Source of the DNA: DASQYE01 sp036389315
GTDB lineage: Bacteria > Acidobacteriota > Blastocatellia > Pyrinomonadales > Pyrinomonadaceae
DNA: 64,000 nt
Direction of reading: 5' to 3'
Assembly (NCBI GenBank): GCA_036389315.1
Contig: DASVQF010000004.1
Location: 88,053-152,052, forward strand
Shown: positions 34,332 to 42,785 of the stretch, one piece after another
Numbering within the stretch: the first letter of the stretch is position 1
Layout: the number at the start of each line of letters is the position of its first letter
Translations under genes and position numbers: made by a program
Notes under the pieces: model-generated
Told to the model about the DNA's origin: nothing
Seen by the model: the letters and a program-made list of their open reading frames with translations, nothing else
Database searches by the model: none

Positions 34332-36382
34332 GCTCTCTCTTCTCCGTTAGGCCCGGCCAAAGCGGGGAGTGAAATCGTAAAGGTCGTGCCGACGCCGACC
34401 GTGGATTGCACGTCCAGGCGTCCGCCGTGCTCCGTTACGATACCATAACAGACGGCCAATCCGAGCCCCGTCCCCTGGCCGATCTCCTTCGTAGTAAAGA
34501 ACGGATCGAAAATCTTCGTCAAGTTCTCGCTCGCAATGCCGACGCCCGTGTCGCTGATCTCTACGAGCACATGCGTTTCCAGGTTGCGCGCGCGCAGGGT
34601 CAGACGGCCGCCCTGCGGCATGGCGTCGATGGCATTGGTGGCGAGCGCGATCACGGCCTGCTGCAACTGTCCGGTGTCGCCCGAGACGGGCGCTAGATGC
34701 TCGTCCGTCTCGACTTTTATCTCTACGCCCTCGCCGCGTCCCTGGTGCATCAAGAGCCTGGCGGTCGAGTTGATGACTTCGGAGAGATGCACGGGCACGT
34801 GTTGGCTGGCGCGCGTGCGGCTAAAGTCGAGCAGGCCGTTGGTGATCGTCTTGCAGCGAAAAGCCTCGCTGCGAATGAGCCCGAGGTATTCGCGCAGGTC
34901 TTCGACTTCCGAAGAGCCGTCGAACGCGCCTTCGCTGACGCGCGACTCAAGGGCTTCGGCGCAGGCCGAGATAGTCGCCAAAGGGTTGTTGATCTCGTGC
35001 ACGACTCCGGCGGCGAGGCGGCCGACGGCCGCCAGCTTCTCGGCACGCGCGACGGCGCGGTTGGCCTCGACGCGCGCCGAGATGTCTTCGCCGACCGTGA
35101 TGACGTGTGAGACTTCGTCGTCGCCGTGCGCACGCATCGGGATTTTGCTCACCAGCCAGTGGCGCGTCTCGCCCTCGCGCGTGGTCGTCTCCTGTTCGAT
35201 GCGCTCGATCTCGCCCGTCTCGAAGGCGCGTGCAAACTCTCTCTCCAGGACTTCGCGCTTCTGGCGGGTGAGCACGTCGAAGATGTTGCGGCCGAGCACG
35301 CGGTTGCGCGGAATGCCCTGCCCGCCCAACTCGCGGTTGCGATTCCAGGCGACGATAGAATAGTCGCGGTCTACGGCGTAGAGCGAGAGAGGCAAACTGT
35401 CTATGATCGCCTCGGTGAAGCGGCGCTGCGCTTCGGCCTCGGCCGTGCGCCGCTCGACCTCGCGGCTCAAAGAGCTGGCCGCGTCGCGCGCAGCCTGGTA
35501 GAGCGAGGCGACGTGCGCGGCCAGGGCCGCCTGCTGCGCGGCAGCGTCCGTTAAGCGCCAGACAGTCTCCGTGCAATCCTCCGGAGAGTCGAAGCCGACG
35601 ACGAGCAAGCCTTTCGTCCGGCCGCCGAAACGCAGCGGGGCGACGTATTCGACCGCGTGCGCGTCGTCGCGCAGAAAGAATTTGGACGGGTCTTCAAGCA
35701 GCGCCGAGGTCGAAGAGGCGGAAGACGAAAGCCATGCTCCGAGGCGTTCCATATGCACGACGCGCTCATCCTCCGCGCTTCCCTCGCGGTCGAAGGCGCA
35801 GACTATTGGGCCACCCTCGCCCAGATTGACGGCGGCGGCGCACACGACAGCGCCCGTCCCCTCGTAGGTCGCGCCCGCGACGTGACGCACGACCTGCGTC
35901 GGCTCAAGCGCGCGCAGTAGTCCACGGCCCAGGTCGGCCAGGAATTGCAGCTCGCGGTTTGTGCCTACAAGCGCCCATTCACGTTCGGCCGATTCGAGAT
36001 GCGCGCCGATGCGCGAGAGCAGCTCGCGCGGCGTCGAAGGCTTGACGATGTAATCGTCTGCCCCGGCGGCAAAGGCTTCGACCTTGCGGTTCTCGTCGTC
36101 GCTCTTCGTGAAGACCAAGAGGGGCAACTGCTTGGTCGCGGCCTGGGCCCGCAAGAGGCGGCAGAGCGCCAGGCCGTCAACGCCCGGAATATCTATGTCC
36201 AGGACGACCAGGTCGAAGGGCTCGCGGTGCAGGAGGCGCAGGGCTGTGGGCGCATCCTGGGCGGTGAAGACGCGGTGCCCGGCCTCTTGCAGGATGCGAC
36301 GCAGTTCTTGACGCGCGCCCGCCTCCGAATCGACGATCAAGAGCGTGGCCGTTCTGGTGTTTGTGCTGGAAGGAGCCGACAT
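34328..36382 (-). CDS. hybrid sensor histidine kinase (receiver-GAF-PAS-HisKA-HATPase)
   Basis: A 684-residue soluble kinase: N-terminal receiver (12-127, LVVLDIDIPGVDG), GAF-like region (150-305), PAS domain (325-445), HisKA with LAAGVVHEINNPLATIS (phospho-His) and HATPase_c with DTGVGIASE, FDPFFTTKEIGQGTGLGLAV. It lacks membrane helices, so the signal is cytoplasmic or brought by the N-terminal receiver. It is translationally coupled to the downstream NtrC-type regulator, to which it presumably passes phosphate. Confidence 0.92.
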   Translation of the reverse strand: MSAPSSTNTRTATLLIVDSEAGARQELRRILQEAGHRVFTAQDAPTALRLLHREPFDLVVLDIDIPGVDGLALCRLLRAQAATKQLPLLVFTKSDDENRKVEAFAAGADDYIVKPSTPRELLSRIGAHLESAEREWALVGTNRELQFLADLGRGLLRALEPTQVVRHVAGATYEGTGAVVCAAAVNLGEGGPIVCAFDREGSAEDERVVHMERLGAWLSSSASSTSALLEDPSKFFLRDDAHAVEYVAPLRFGGRTKGLLVVGFDSPEDCTETVWRLTDAAAQQAALAAHVASLYQAARDAASSLSREVERRTAEAEAQRRFTEAIIDSLPLSLYAVDRDYSIVAWNRNRELGGQGIPRNRVLGRNIFDVLTRQKREVLEREFARAFETGEIERIEQETTTREGETRHWLVSKIPMRAHGDDEVSHVITVGEDISARVEANRAVARAEKLAAVGRLAAGVVHEINNPLATISACAEALESRVSEGAFDGSSEVEDLREYLGLIRSEAFRCKTITNGLLDFSRTRASQHVPVHLSEVINSTARLLMHQGRGEGVEIKVETDEHLAPVSGDTGQLQQAVIALATNAIDAMPQGGRLTLRARNLETHVLVEISDTGVGIASENLTKIFDPFFTTKEIGQGTGLGLAVCYGIVTEHGGRLDVQSTVGVGTTFTISLPALAGPNGEERA

Positions 36383-36467
36383 GCTTTCCCTGAATCTCTG
36401 CCAGAGCTAGGGCGCGTCTTTCGAGGTCGGGGGAATTACACCTGCGCCCGGCGCGCGACAAGTCGCT

Positions 36468-36584
36468 TTAAAGATTGAAAGCGATGCCGCCCCGCTTTGT
36501 CAAGAAGTTCGTCAAAACGAGGGTGATGGCTGACCCGCCGCTGATAATAAAGAGAAGCACCCGCAGGTCTTGGGCAGACTTCAC
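36468..36584 (-). CDS. putative 38-residue membrane peptide
   Basis: A short frame with GTG start, GAGGAG ribosome-binding site 5 bp upstream, and one hydrophobic helix (VLLFIISGGSAITLVLTNFL) followed by TKRGG. It lies 34 bp after the end of the frame-disrupted secreted-protein gene at 36619, in an otherwise empty 236-bp gap. The same DNA can fold imperfectly (36550-36605) and might be only a terminator. Whether it is translated is unknown. Confidence 0.35.
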   Translation of the reverse strand: MKSAQDLRVLLFIISGGSAITLVLTNFLTKRGGIAFNL

Positions 36585-36618
36585 GGGCGCTCCTCTTCTT
36601 TAACCTGACACCGATGCG

Positions 36619-37402
36619 TCACCGAGCTGAGACCAGAAACACATCCCAGGCCCAGCGACCTAGCTGTGCGCCCTGCGCGTCCCTCACCTTGGCGCGATAG
36701 CGGAACTGGTTGCCGTACTCATCCTCTCTCTTAGACTCTTTGTAGCCCAGCTCGATGCTCTCCAGCCCAAGCTCCGGCAGCTTGTGCAGCTCTTCCGCCT
36801 CGGAGATACCGTTATGGTTGGTGTCCTGCCACAGTCGTAAGCTGGAATAGATGGCAGAGATGCCATCTATTATTTTATCACTGTGGCCGCCCTGCTCTGC
36901 TTTGTCGAACTCTGCCAGCGCCAGAAAGCCGTTCGCCGTGGCCGACTCAGGCTGCGGCGTGAAGTTGCCAAAGAGTTCCGTGCCGTCGTCTACGCGGCGG
37001 TTGGCGTTGCGGTCAAGAGTGAGCCACGCATCATCTGAGCCGTGAGCAGTCCATGAGAGCATGTCTCGTCTGCCGTCATGGTTGAGGTCAAACTGAACTC
37101 CGCCCGCGCTGTCCGTGAGACGAAAGCCGTCGCCCACCGTGTCAACGAGGAGGGGGCTGCCCGTTTGGCATGAGCAGTCCGGATAAGGGCCCTGCGCAAA
37201 CCCTTCGCCACAATACTCGTATGTCTCACACCGCTGAAATCCGATGCCGATGCCGCCGTTCACAGGAGGCGAAACCGCAATTGACCTGGAATGAATCGCC
37301 ACTTCCCGGCTCAAATGTCGGAACACACGCCAGAACTATCGCTGCTTTCACGGCAGCTATGAGGCACACTACGACTAATAAAAGAAACTTTGTTCTTTTC
37401 AT
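36619..37402 (-). pseudogene. secreted EF-hand-like repeat protein, frameshifted
   Basis: A start with GGGAGAG ribosome-binding site at 37402 encodes a signal peptide (MKRTKFLLLVVVCLIAAVKA) and a short mature segment up to VNCGFAS. The sequence then continues naturally in another frame (SPPVNGGIGIGFQRCETYEY), so a one-base shift lies near 37260-37280. The larger part has calcium-loop-like repeats: FDLNHDGRRD, LDRNANRRVDDGTELFG, DTNHNGISEAEEL, and ends in RWAWDVFLVSAR. This resembles surface proteins with dockerin/EF-hand-like loops. The shift could be real decay or a sequencing error. Confidence 0.65.
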
Positions 37403-37496
37403 ATATCTCTCCCGGAGGCTTAGTTGTAAGTAGCGGTGAGGCACCAGCACCCTGGCTGTGCGTTTCGGCGCGCGGAGATTTTGCGCGGATAAGAGT

Positions 37497-38252
37497 CTAT
37501 AGTTTCCCGATCCTTCTTTCCAGCTTCTCTTTAATCTCGATTAGTTCGGCCCGGATGCCGGGGCCTGCCTGAAGATTTTGCAGCATCATGAGCGTATCTT
37601 GTTTCGCGCCTTTCAAACCGGAGGTGAATGCCGGGGGGCGTCCATGATCGGGCATTTCCGGCAACGACGCGACTCGCGCCTTCAGCTTTTCCAGAGCGGC
37701 AGGAAGCTCGGAATCCGGCGTATCCAGTGTCGCCTTTATCAAGGGAAGAATGGTGTCGAGCTGTCCTTTGGCCCCTGCGCGGCGCGCCTTGTGCCTGTCT
37801 ATCGCAGAAGAATCGCCTTCGCTGGTCGAATCCTCAAACAGAACAGCCATGATCGTGATCGTCGGCTGAAGAGAATCACCCGTTGAGGAAGATCGCAGGT
37901 TGGCCGCCGGGATACGTTCCGTAAAGCTTGCTCCGGGCGCGATAGCACGGCCTACGGTTGTAAGGTCTGCATCTAATATGCCGCGAGGGCCGATAGCCAA
38001 TGAATATCCATTAATGGATTTATCAGAGCCGTTTTTCAACGACAGGAGGTAGTCGCCACCTTTGGGCTCGATGCTTATGACTTGCAGTGTTTGCGTTCTG
38101 TTTTCTACTTGAGGGGTTATCTGCTGAGACCAGATAGATCGTGGAGTCCAGATGGCCGTTCCTACGGCGGCCATGAGAATTAAAGCGAGGGCGCTTCCTT
38201 TAAAGGCTCGCCGTCCGAGAGGAGTTCTGTTTTTTTCCATTTGATTCTCCAT
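37497..38252 (-). CDS. small secreted protein of unknown function
   Basis: A 251-residue protein with a signal peptide (AFKGSALALILMAAVGTAIW). The first half (KGGDYLLSLKNGSDKSINGYS, ending in Ala-Pro-Gly-Ala) looks like an Ig-fold domain; the second half is helical. I recognise no family. A 28-bp hairpin shared with two neighbouring genes lies 90 bp upstream. GC content of this stretch is lower than in most of the window. Confidence 0.65.
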   Translation of the reverse strand: MENQMEKNRTPLGRRAFKGSALALILMAAVGTAIWTPRSIWSQQITPQVENRTQTLQVISIEPKGGDYLLSLKNGSDKSINGYSLAIGPRGILDADLTTVGRAIAPGASFTERIPAANLRSSSTGDSLQPTITIMAVLFEDSTSEGDSSAIDRHKARRAGAKGQLDTILPLIKATLDTPDSELPAALEKLKARVASLPEMPDHGRPPAFTSGLKGAKQDTLMMLQNLQAGPGIRAELIEIKEKLERRIGKL

Positions 38253-38341
38253 GTTGGATGGGTTGAGGAGCTATTGATGTCACACAATTGCCGGAATCGT
38301 ACTGCATCAACGTCTTACTTTACTGACGTGGGATTAAGCAG

Positions 38342-38369
38342 GAGCAAGACTCTATGAGGAGTGAGGCTC
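38342..38369 (-). promoter_or_regulatory. conserved leader hairpin, copy 1
   Basis: On the plus strand GAGC-aag-ACTC-tatgag-GAGT-gag-GCTC: two 4-bp stems separated by an internal loop. Two further copies occur at 39134 and 39907 with the same spacing and partly different loops. This copy lies 90 bp before the gene at 37497 and after the end of the gene at 38421, so it could be a 5' leader element or a terminator. Confidence 0.55.
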
Positions 38370-38420
38370 TTGCCAATCGAATCAAAGGCACGGAGAATAT
38401 AGGGCCACCGACAACATCCG

Positions 38421-39104
38421 TCAATAACTCTTTTTTCGACTCTGCTGGCCGAGCAAGTTGAGCGTGAATCCAGGGCTACTTTCAGGCGATTCGCTATCGG
38501 GTTGTCGCTCTTTAATATCCGAACTGTTCGGATACCAATGCCCGACATGCCAAGCTCCACCGTCGTCAAAGTAGAGTTCATAGAGGTGTAATCTTATATC
38601 TGTGATGCTGCGGTTGGGCTCAAGCTGTCGCCAGTTGTTTGTGATGTAGGAATAATCGAAATCGGAAAAAGAGAGGGTGATGGTGTCGCCTGGCTTGAGC
38701 GCCAGGGGCGGCCTGTTCAGGAGAGCGGCTGCCGGTGCTTTCGGGTGATGCCCGTACATAAGAGTGTGGTAGAGGGGAGGAGTCTTTCCCAGTACTTGCG
38801 CGTCTCTCGGGAAGAGCAATCCGACACCGACATAGATGATGGTCTTGCCTGAGACATTTTCCATGACGATGGACAAGCTCTTGAACCAATCGTCGCCGTC
38901 GTCGGCAAACTTTTGATCCAGCTTAACCTCGCCTTTTCTGGTCTTGATGACTCTTAATTTTAGAGGCGCAGGTTTGCGCCACATCTTCGAGACGACTCTC
39001 TCCTGCGCCTGGGCCGCGCCGGCGGAAATGAGAGTTATAAAGAGAAGCACTACACAGGAAAGGGTGGCGGCGAAACGCTTGTAATACATCTGCTCCTCCT
39101 TCAC
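38421..39104 (-). CDS. small secreted protein, intact member of a local family
   Basis: A 227-residue protein with a signal peptide (YYKRFAATLSCVVLLFITLI, cut after AQAQ). The mature part (LKLRVIKTRKGEV, SLSIVMENVSGKTIIYVGVG, TLMYGH) matches the degenerate gene at 39189-39896 segment by segment. A glycine-rich LYFDDGGAWHVGHWY follows. The end FTLNLLGQQSRKKSY is hydrophobic plus basic and resembles the tiny hydrophobic ORFs nearby. Start supported by GGAGGAG. Function unknown. Confidence 0.65.
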   Translation of the reverse strand: MKEEQMYYKRFAATLSCVVLLFITLISAGAAQAQERVVSKMWRKPAPLKLRVIKTRKGEVKLDQKFADDGDDWFKSLSIVMENVSGKTIIYVGVGLLFPRDAQVLGKTPPLYHTLMYGHHPKAPAAALLNRPPLALKPGDTITLSFSDFDYSYITNNWRQLEPNRSITDIRLHLYELYFDDGGAWHVGHWYPNSSDIKERQPDSESPESSPGFTLNLLGQQSRKKSY

Positions 39105-39133
39105 GCAAAGCGGAGATGATGTGCGATGAACAA

Positions 39134-39162
39134 GAGCAGGACTCTTTCGCGGAGTGAGACTC
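39134..39162 (-). promoter_or_regulatory. conserved leader hairpin, copy 2
   Basis: Plus strand: GAGC-agg-ACTC-tttcgcg-GAGT-gag-ACTC, with one mismatch in the outer stem. It lies 30 bp before the start of the gene at 38421 and shares the flank CTTGCCAA with copy 1. Confidence 0.55.
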
Positions 39163-39188
39163 TTGCCAACATGGGAGACGCGAGGAGT

Positions 39189-39896
39189 CTAGGTCGCGAT
39201 CCAAGCAAAGTCAACGAGTTTATCTTGAGCGAGCTTTATCGTTTCTGCTGGCGCAGCAGATTGAGCATGAAGAGCAGTATTAAGCTCAAGGAGCAGAGAC
39301 GAGGAAGACATCCCAGGCCCAGCGGCAGGTTTGCCGTCAGTTGTCATAAAGCCTGTGCCATCACCAAAGCTGATTCCGCTTACCAAAAGTTGAATCTTGA
39401 TAGGGCCATGCGCTTCATAATCCGACATTCCGTGTTCCCATCCCCTCACATCTTGGTCAGGAACCTTTAAAATGCAGCTTTCCCCGGTTCGAGCGGAATA
39501 TCTTCAGGTGTGGCTTTTCTATCTATTTTCAAGTAGTGCGTGCCTGCCATACTCTAACGTATATCCATACGGAGCCCCTAAAGGGCTTAGGACATCAGGC
39601 ATATACAAAAGGATTCGCACATAGTAGATCGGCTTGTCCCCTGTGTTAGTAACTTCAATCTCTAAATCACGTAGCCATTTACTATTCTTTCTATCTTTAA
39701 CCTTCAGCACGTTCTTCATCTTGATTTTGATAGGCAGATGCTTAGGTATCTTATCTTCGATGATCCTTTCTTGAGGCTCAGATTGTGCTGGCGTACTGAT
39801 GCCGCACAAGATGGAGAGTGATGGTAATAACGCGAGCTGCAACACGGCTAGTCCAATGGCTCTTGAGCTTTCAGGCATGATTCTTACCTCCGTCAC
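39189..39896 (-). pseudogene. decayed paralogue of the secreted protein at 38421
   Basis: The first frame (start 39896, signal peptide LAVLQLALLPSLSILCGIS) runs to TLEYGRHALLENR and stops. The homologous sequence goes on in a second frame (HYLKIDRKATPEDIPLEPGK) and then a third (KVPDQDVRGWEHGMSDY, IKIQLLVSGISFGDGTG). At least two frameshifts are therefore needed. One frame of the 3' end reads RWAWDVFLVSAP and stop, as in the gene at 36619, so the end may be chimaeric. Confidence 0.6.
39236..39289 (-). CDS. possible 17-residue hydrophobic peptide
   Basis: TTG start overlapping a TGA (TTGA) directly after the RWAWDVFLVSAP frame; the peptide MSLILLFMLNLLRQQKR is a short hydrophobic helix with a basic tail. 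It is very similar in layout to the 21-residue ORF at 39976. No Shine-Dalgarno is evident, and it overlaps the decayed gene, so it may be only a relic. Confidence 0.2.
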   Translation of the reverse strand: MSLILLFMLNLLRQQKR

Positions 39897-39906
39897 GGTG
39901 AGATGG

Positions 39907-39934
39907 GAGCAAGACTCGCTAAGGAGTGAGGCTC
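39907..39934 (-). promoter_or_regulatory. conserved leader hairpin, copy 3
   Basis: Plus strand: GAGC-aag-ACTC-gctaag-GAGT-gag-GCTC; both stems perfect. It lies 11 bp before the start of the decayed gene at 39896. Confidence 0.55.
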
Positions 39935-39975
39935 TCGGTACGGCGCGTGCAATCTATTGCCCATGCCCTGGCCTG

Positions 39976-40041
39976 TCAAGAACTTTTTCTCGACTGGCGA
40001 AACAGTGTGAGCGTGAAGAGCAGTGTTAGGAAGAGAGACAT
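39976..40041 (-). CDS. possible 21-residue hydrophobic peptide
   Basis: ATG start at 40041; the peptide begins MSLFLTLLFTLTLFRQSRK. Hydrophobic helix plus basic tail, like type I toxin-type or regulatory membrane peptides. It is similar to the 17-residue frame at 39236 and to the C-terminus of the protein at 38421. No strong ribosome-binding site is seen; expression is unknown. Confidence 0.3.
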   Translation of the reverse strand: MSLFLTLLFTLTLFRQSRKSS

Positions 40042-40068
40042 GGTGGTTCGTGATCTTGAGAGGGAATG

Positions 40069-40209
40069 CTATCTGCTGCCCGCCATTTCATAAGCGGCGG
40101 CGCGTTGGCGTAGCTGGTCTGCGTGGCGCTCGGCCGCATACATGAAGAGGAACGCGAAGAGGGTCAAGAGCAGCGGCAGACGCCATCGTTTTAGTCTCTC
40201 TACGCTCAA
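40069..40209 (-). CDS. 46-residue membrane protein
   Basis: TTG start with GGAGGGA 5 bp upstream, encoding a basic N-terminus (SVERLKRWR), one transmembrane helix (LPLLLTLFAFLFMYA) and a charged tail (AERHADQLRQRAAAYEM). It follows the HD-GYP/GGDEF gene by 11 bp and is likely co-transcribed. It may be a small membrane regulator; no family recognised. Confidence 0.45.
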   Translation of the reverse strand: MSVERLKRWRLPLLLTLFAFLFMYAAERHADQLRQRAAAYEMAGSR

Positions 40210-40220
40210 ATCTTCCCTCC

Positions 40221-42785
40221 CTAATTAATCGCCGTCGAAGCGAGCTTGCCCGTTTCCAACTCGATGACGGCTTCGCCTGTGGCCGAGTCGCGCCGCTGCT
40301 GTTTGTGCTCGGACTTGGCGCTGTACATGGCCTGGTCGGCGGCGATCAGGAGTTGATCCAGGGTGTCGCCGTCAGCGCCGTAAGTGGAAGCGCCGACGCT
40401 GATGCCGACGCGCGCGTAGTGGCCGGGCCGGACGCGCAGGGTGAATTTGCGAACGCTGGTCTCGATGCGCTGGCTCAGCTCCAAGACCTGCTCGGCCGTC
40501 AAGTCCTGCACGATGGCGACGAACTCGTCGCCAGCGTAGCGCGCCAGGAAGTCGTACTCTCTCAGTTGCGCTTGCAGCAGGCGCGCTACCTCCCTCAGCA
40601 TCTTGTCGCCCGTCTTGTGGCCGAACGTATCGTTCACCTGCTTGAAGTCGTCCACGTCCAGCATGATGACCTGGAACGGGCGGCCCGTGCGGCTGAAGCG
40701 CGAAGCCTCCTCCTCGAAGCGTAGGTACATCGAGCGCGCGTTCGGAAGTCCCGTCAGCGGGTCTGTCAACGCGTGAGACTCGGCCTCGGCGTGATGCATG
40801 GCGTTGGCCAGCGCGTCCGAAGCAAGCCGCGTGACGGTCTCCAACAGCCGCATGTGATCGTCCGTGTATTCGTGCAGCTCCATCGAATAGACTGAGAGCG
40901 CGCCGAGCAGTTGACCGTCCTTGAAGAGCGGCAGCGCGGCCATCGTGCGATATTGATTGCCGCCCTCCAGCTCGACGCCCGTGAAATCCAGGCTCGGGTG
41001 AATGTGATTGACGGCTCGCCGGTTGGCGAGCGCAAAGCCGGTGACGCCTTCGCCCGGCGCGACACAGCGCTCCCTGAGCGCCTCCGAGTTCTTGCCCGCC
41101 ACGTGCGCCGCCGCCGCGTAGCCCTTCAGCTCGTCATACAGGTAGACGACACAGGTATCGAAAGGCACCAGATGGGCCACCTTGTTGACGAAGATCGAGA
41201 GCGTATCTTCTATGTCAAGCGAGGAGCCGAAGGTGCGCGCGATCTCGTAGAGCGAATAGACCTCGCGGTGTGCATTCTTGATCTGGTCATAAGCGAGCAG
41301 AGAGCCGCGCTCGCTCGTCTGCGGTATCTCCGGGCCAGCGAGCGCGCGTAGCTCCGTGTCGCACGCTTCGTGGCTCTGCGGCTCAAGGCCGAGCGCCGTG
41401 ATCTCGCTGTCCAGTTGCGGCAGGTTCTCCAGGAATCTCTCGACGACCTTCGGGTCGAAGTGCGTTCCAGCCCCGCGCACGAGCAGCGCCGCAGCCTCTT
41501 CTCTCGTCATGCCGCGACGAAACGGACGGTCTTCCCTGACCGAGTCGAAACAATCTACGACGGAGAGGATGCGCGCCGTGATCGGAATCTGATCGCCCTT
41601 CAAGCCGTCCGGGTAGCCGTGCCCGTCCCACTGCTCGTGATGATGGCGCACGATGGGCACGACCGGATAAGGGAAATCAACTCGCTGCAAAATCTCCGCG
41701 CCGACCGTGGTGTGGACTTTCATCTTCTCGAACTCGGCAGAGGTGAGGCGTCCGGGCTTGTTCAGGATGTGATCGGGGACGGCCAGCTTGCCTATGTCGT
41801 GCAGCAGCGCCCCGGCCTTCAAAGCCTCTATCTCGCGCTCTGAGAGGCCGAAGACGCGCCCCATGCCGGCGGCATAAATCTGCACGCGCCGCACGTGGCA
41901 GTGCGTCGTCTGATCTTTGGCGTCAATGGCCGTAGCTAACGCCTCGACCGTCGCCAGGTGCAGGCGGCTCATCTCGGAAGCTTCGCGCGTCTTCTCATGC
42001 ACGCGCTCGAAATAAATCTTGTAGGTCGCATAGGTCGCCGCAATCACCGGCACGCTCAACAGCACGTAGAGCACGCCGTAGTGCGAGACCGCGCCGTAGA
42101 CGAGCGCGGCCGCAATCGCCCCGGCGAAGAAAGTCCATGAAGTCCAGAGATAGCCGTCGCGCCAGAACTTCCAGATCGAGCTATGGCTTTTGACAGCGTA
42201 GAGAGAAGCGACCAGCAGACCGTTCGAGAGGTATTGCACGAGCGCCATCAAGACCATCGGCACAAACAGATGATCCAGGCGCAGCGGAAGACCATGCAGC
42301 GCACCGCCCGCCGCGTCGCCGTAGAGCTTGAGCGTCAAGTAAAAGACGTTGCCCGACACCAGGACTGTGAGCGCCATGATGGCCGGCGCGCAGAGATGGC
42401 TCGTCGCGCGCTTCGTTGTGCGACGCGCGCTGACGTAAGAATCCATCACGCCTGCCAGGACGCCGGCAGGGACGCCCAGAAAGAGGACGCACAGGAAGAT
42501 AAAGACATCGCCTGCGGTCAGGCTGGCGGTCGTATTGGGAATGCGTATCGGGTAGGCACTGGCGGCGGCCACCAGCGCCAGCAGCATGAGAAACTGGGCC
42601 CACTCAAAGGGCTTGAAGCTGAGGCACTGGTAGAGCGCCCAGAGGCACGCCAGCGCGCCGCAGACAACCATCACGGCCCAATACGTCCTGGCCGGGCGGT
42701 TGTAATCAGACATCTCTATGAGTTTCACTTGTGCTCCCGTGGCGACGACCGAGCGACGCTTGCAGGCTCCGAGCGCGCGTCTCAT
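40221..42785 (-). CDS. membrane HD-GYP / GAF / GGDEF cyclic-di-GMP protein
   Basis: An 854-residue protein with an N-terminal multi-helix sensor (about residues 34-260), an HD-GYP domain (275-450: HDIGKLAVPDHIL, HHHEQWDGHGYPDG), a GAF domain (500-650) and a GGDEF domain (670-830: ALTDPLTGLPNAR, ARYAGDEFVAIV). The HD-GYP residues are intact, so c-di-GMP hydrolysis is likely. The GGDEF signature reads AGDEF; some AGDEF proteins are active cyclases. It thus may both make and break c-di-GMP. The start is uncertain: ATG 42785 or ATG 42713 (MSDYNRP), neither with a strong ribosome-binding site. Confidence 0.88.
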   Translation of the reverse strand: MRRALGACKRRSVVATGAQVKLIEMSDYNRPARTYWAVMVVCGALACLWALYQCLSFKPFEWAQFLMLLALVAAASAYPIRIPNTTASLTAGDVFIFLCVLFLGVPAGVLAGVMDSYVSARRTTKRATSHLCAPAIMALTVLVSGNVFYLTLKLYGDAAGGALHGLPLRLDHLFVPMVLMALVQYLSNGLLVASLYAVKSHSSIWKFWRDGYLWTSWTFFAGAIAAALVYGAVSHYGVLYVLLSVPVIAATYATYKIYFERVHEKTREASEMSRLHLATVEALATAIDAKDQTTHCHVRRVQIYAAGMGRVFGLSEREIEALKAGALLHDIGKLAVPDHILNKPGRLTSAEFEKMKVHTTVGAEILQRVDFPYPVVPIVRHHHEQWDGHGYPDGLKGDQIPITARILSVVDCFDSVREDRPFRRGMTREEAAALLVRGAGTHFDPKVVERFLENLPQLDSEITALGLEPQSHEACDTELRALAGPEIPQTSERGSLLAYDQIKNAHREVYSLYEIARTFGSSLDIEDTLSIFVNKVAHLVPFDTCVVYLYDELKGYAAAAHVAGKNSEALRERCVAPGEGVTGFALANRRAVNHIHPSLDFTGVELEGGNQYRTMAALPLFKDGQLLGALSVYSMELHEYTDDHMRLLETVTRLASDALANAMHHAEAESHALTDPLTGLPNARSMYLRFEEEASRFSRTGRPFQVIMLDVDDFKQVNDTFGHKTGDKMLREVARLLQAQLREYDFLARYAGDEFVAIVQDLTAEQVLELSQRIETSVRKFTLRVRPGHYARVGISVGASTYGADGDTLDQLLIAADQAMYSAKSEHKQQRRDSATGEAVIELETGKLASTAIN

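Noticed and set aside
39189..39896. Selenocysteine readthrough to explain the broken frames
   Set aside because: The disruptions need frame changes, and the stops met are TAG and TAA, not UGA alone.
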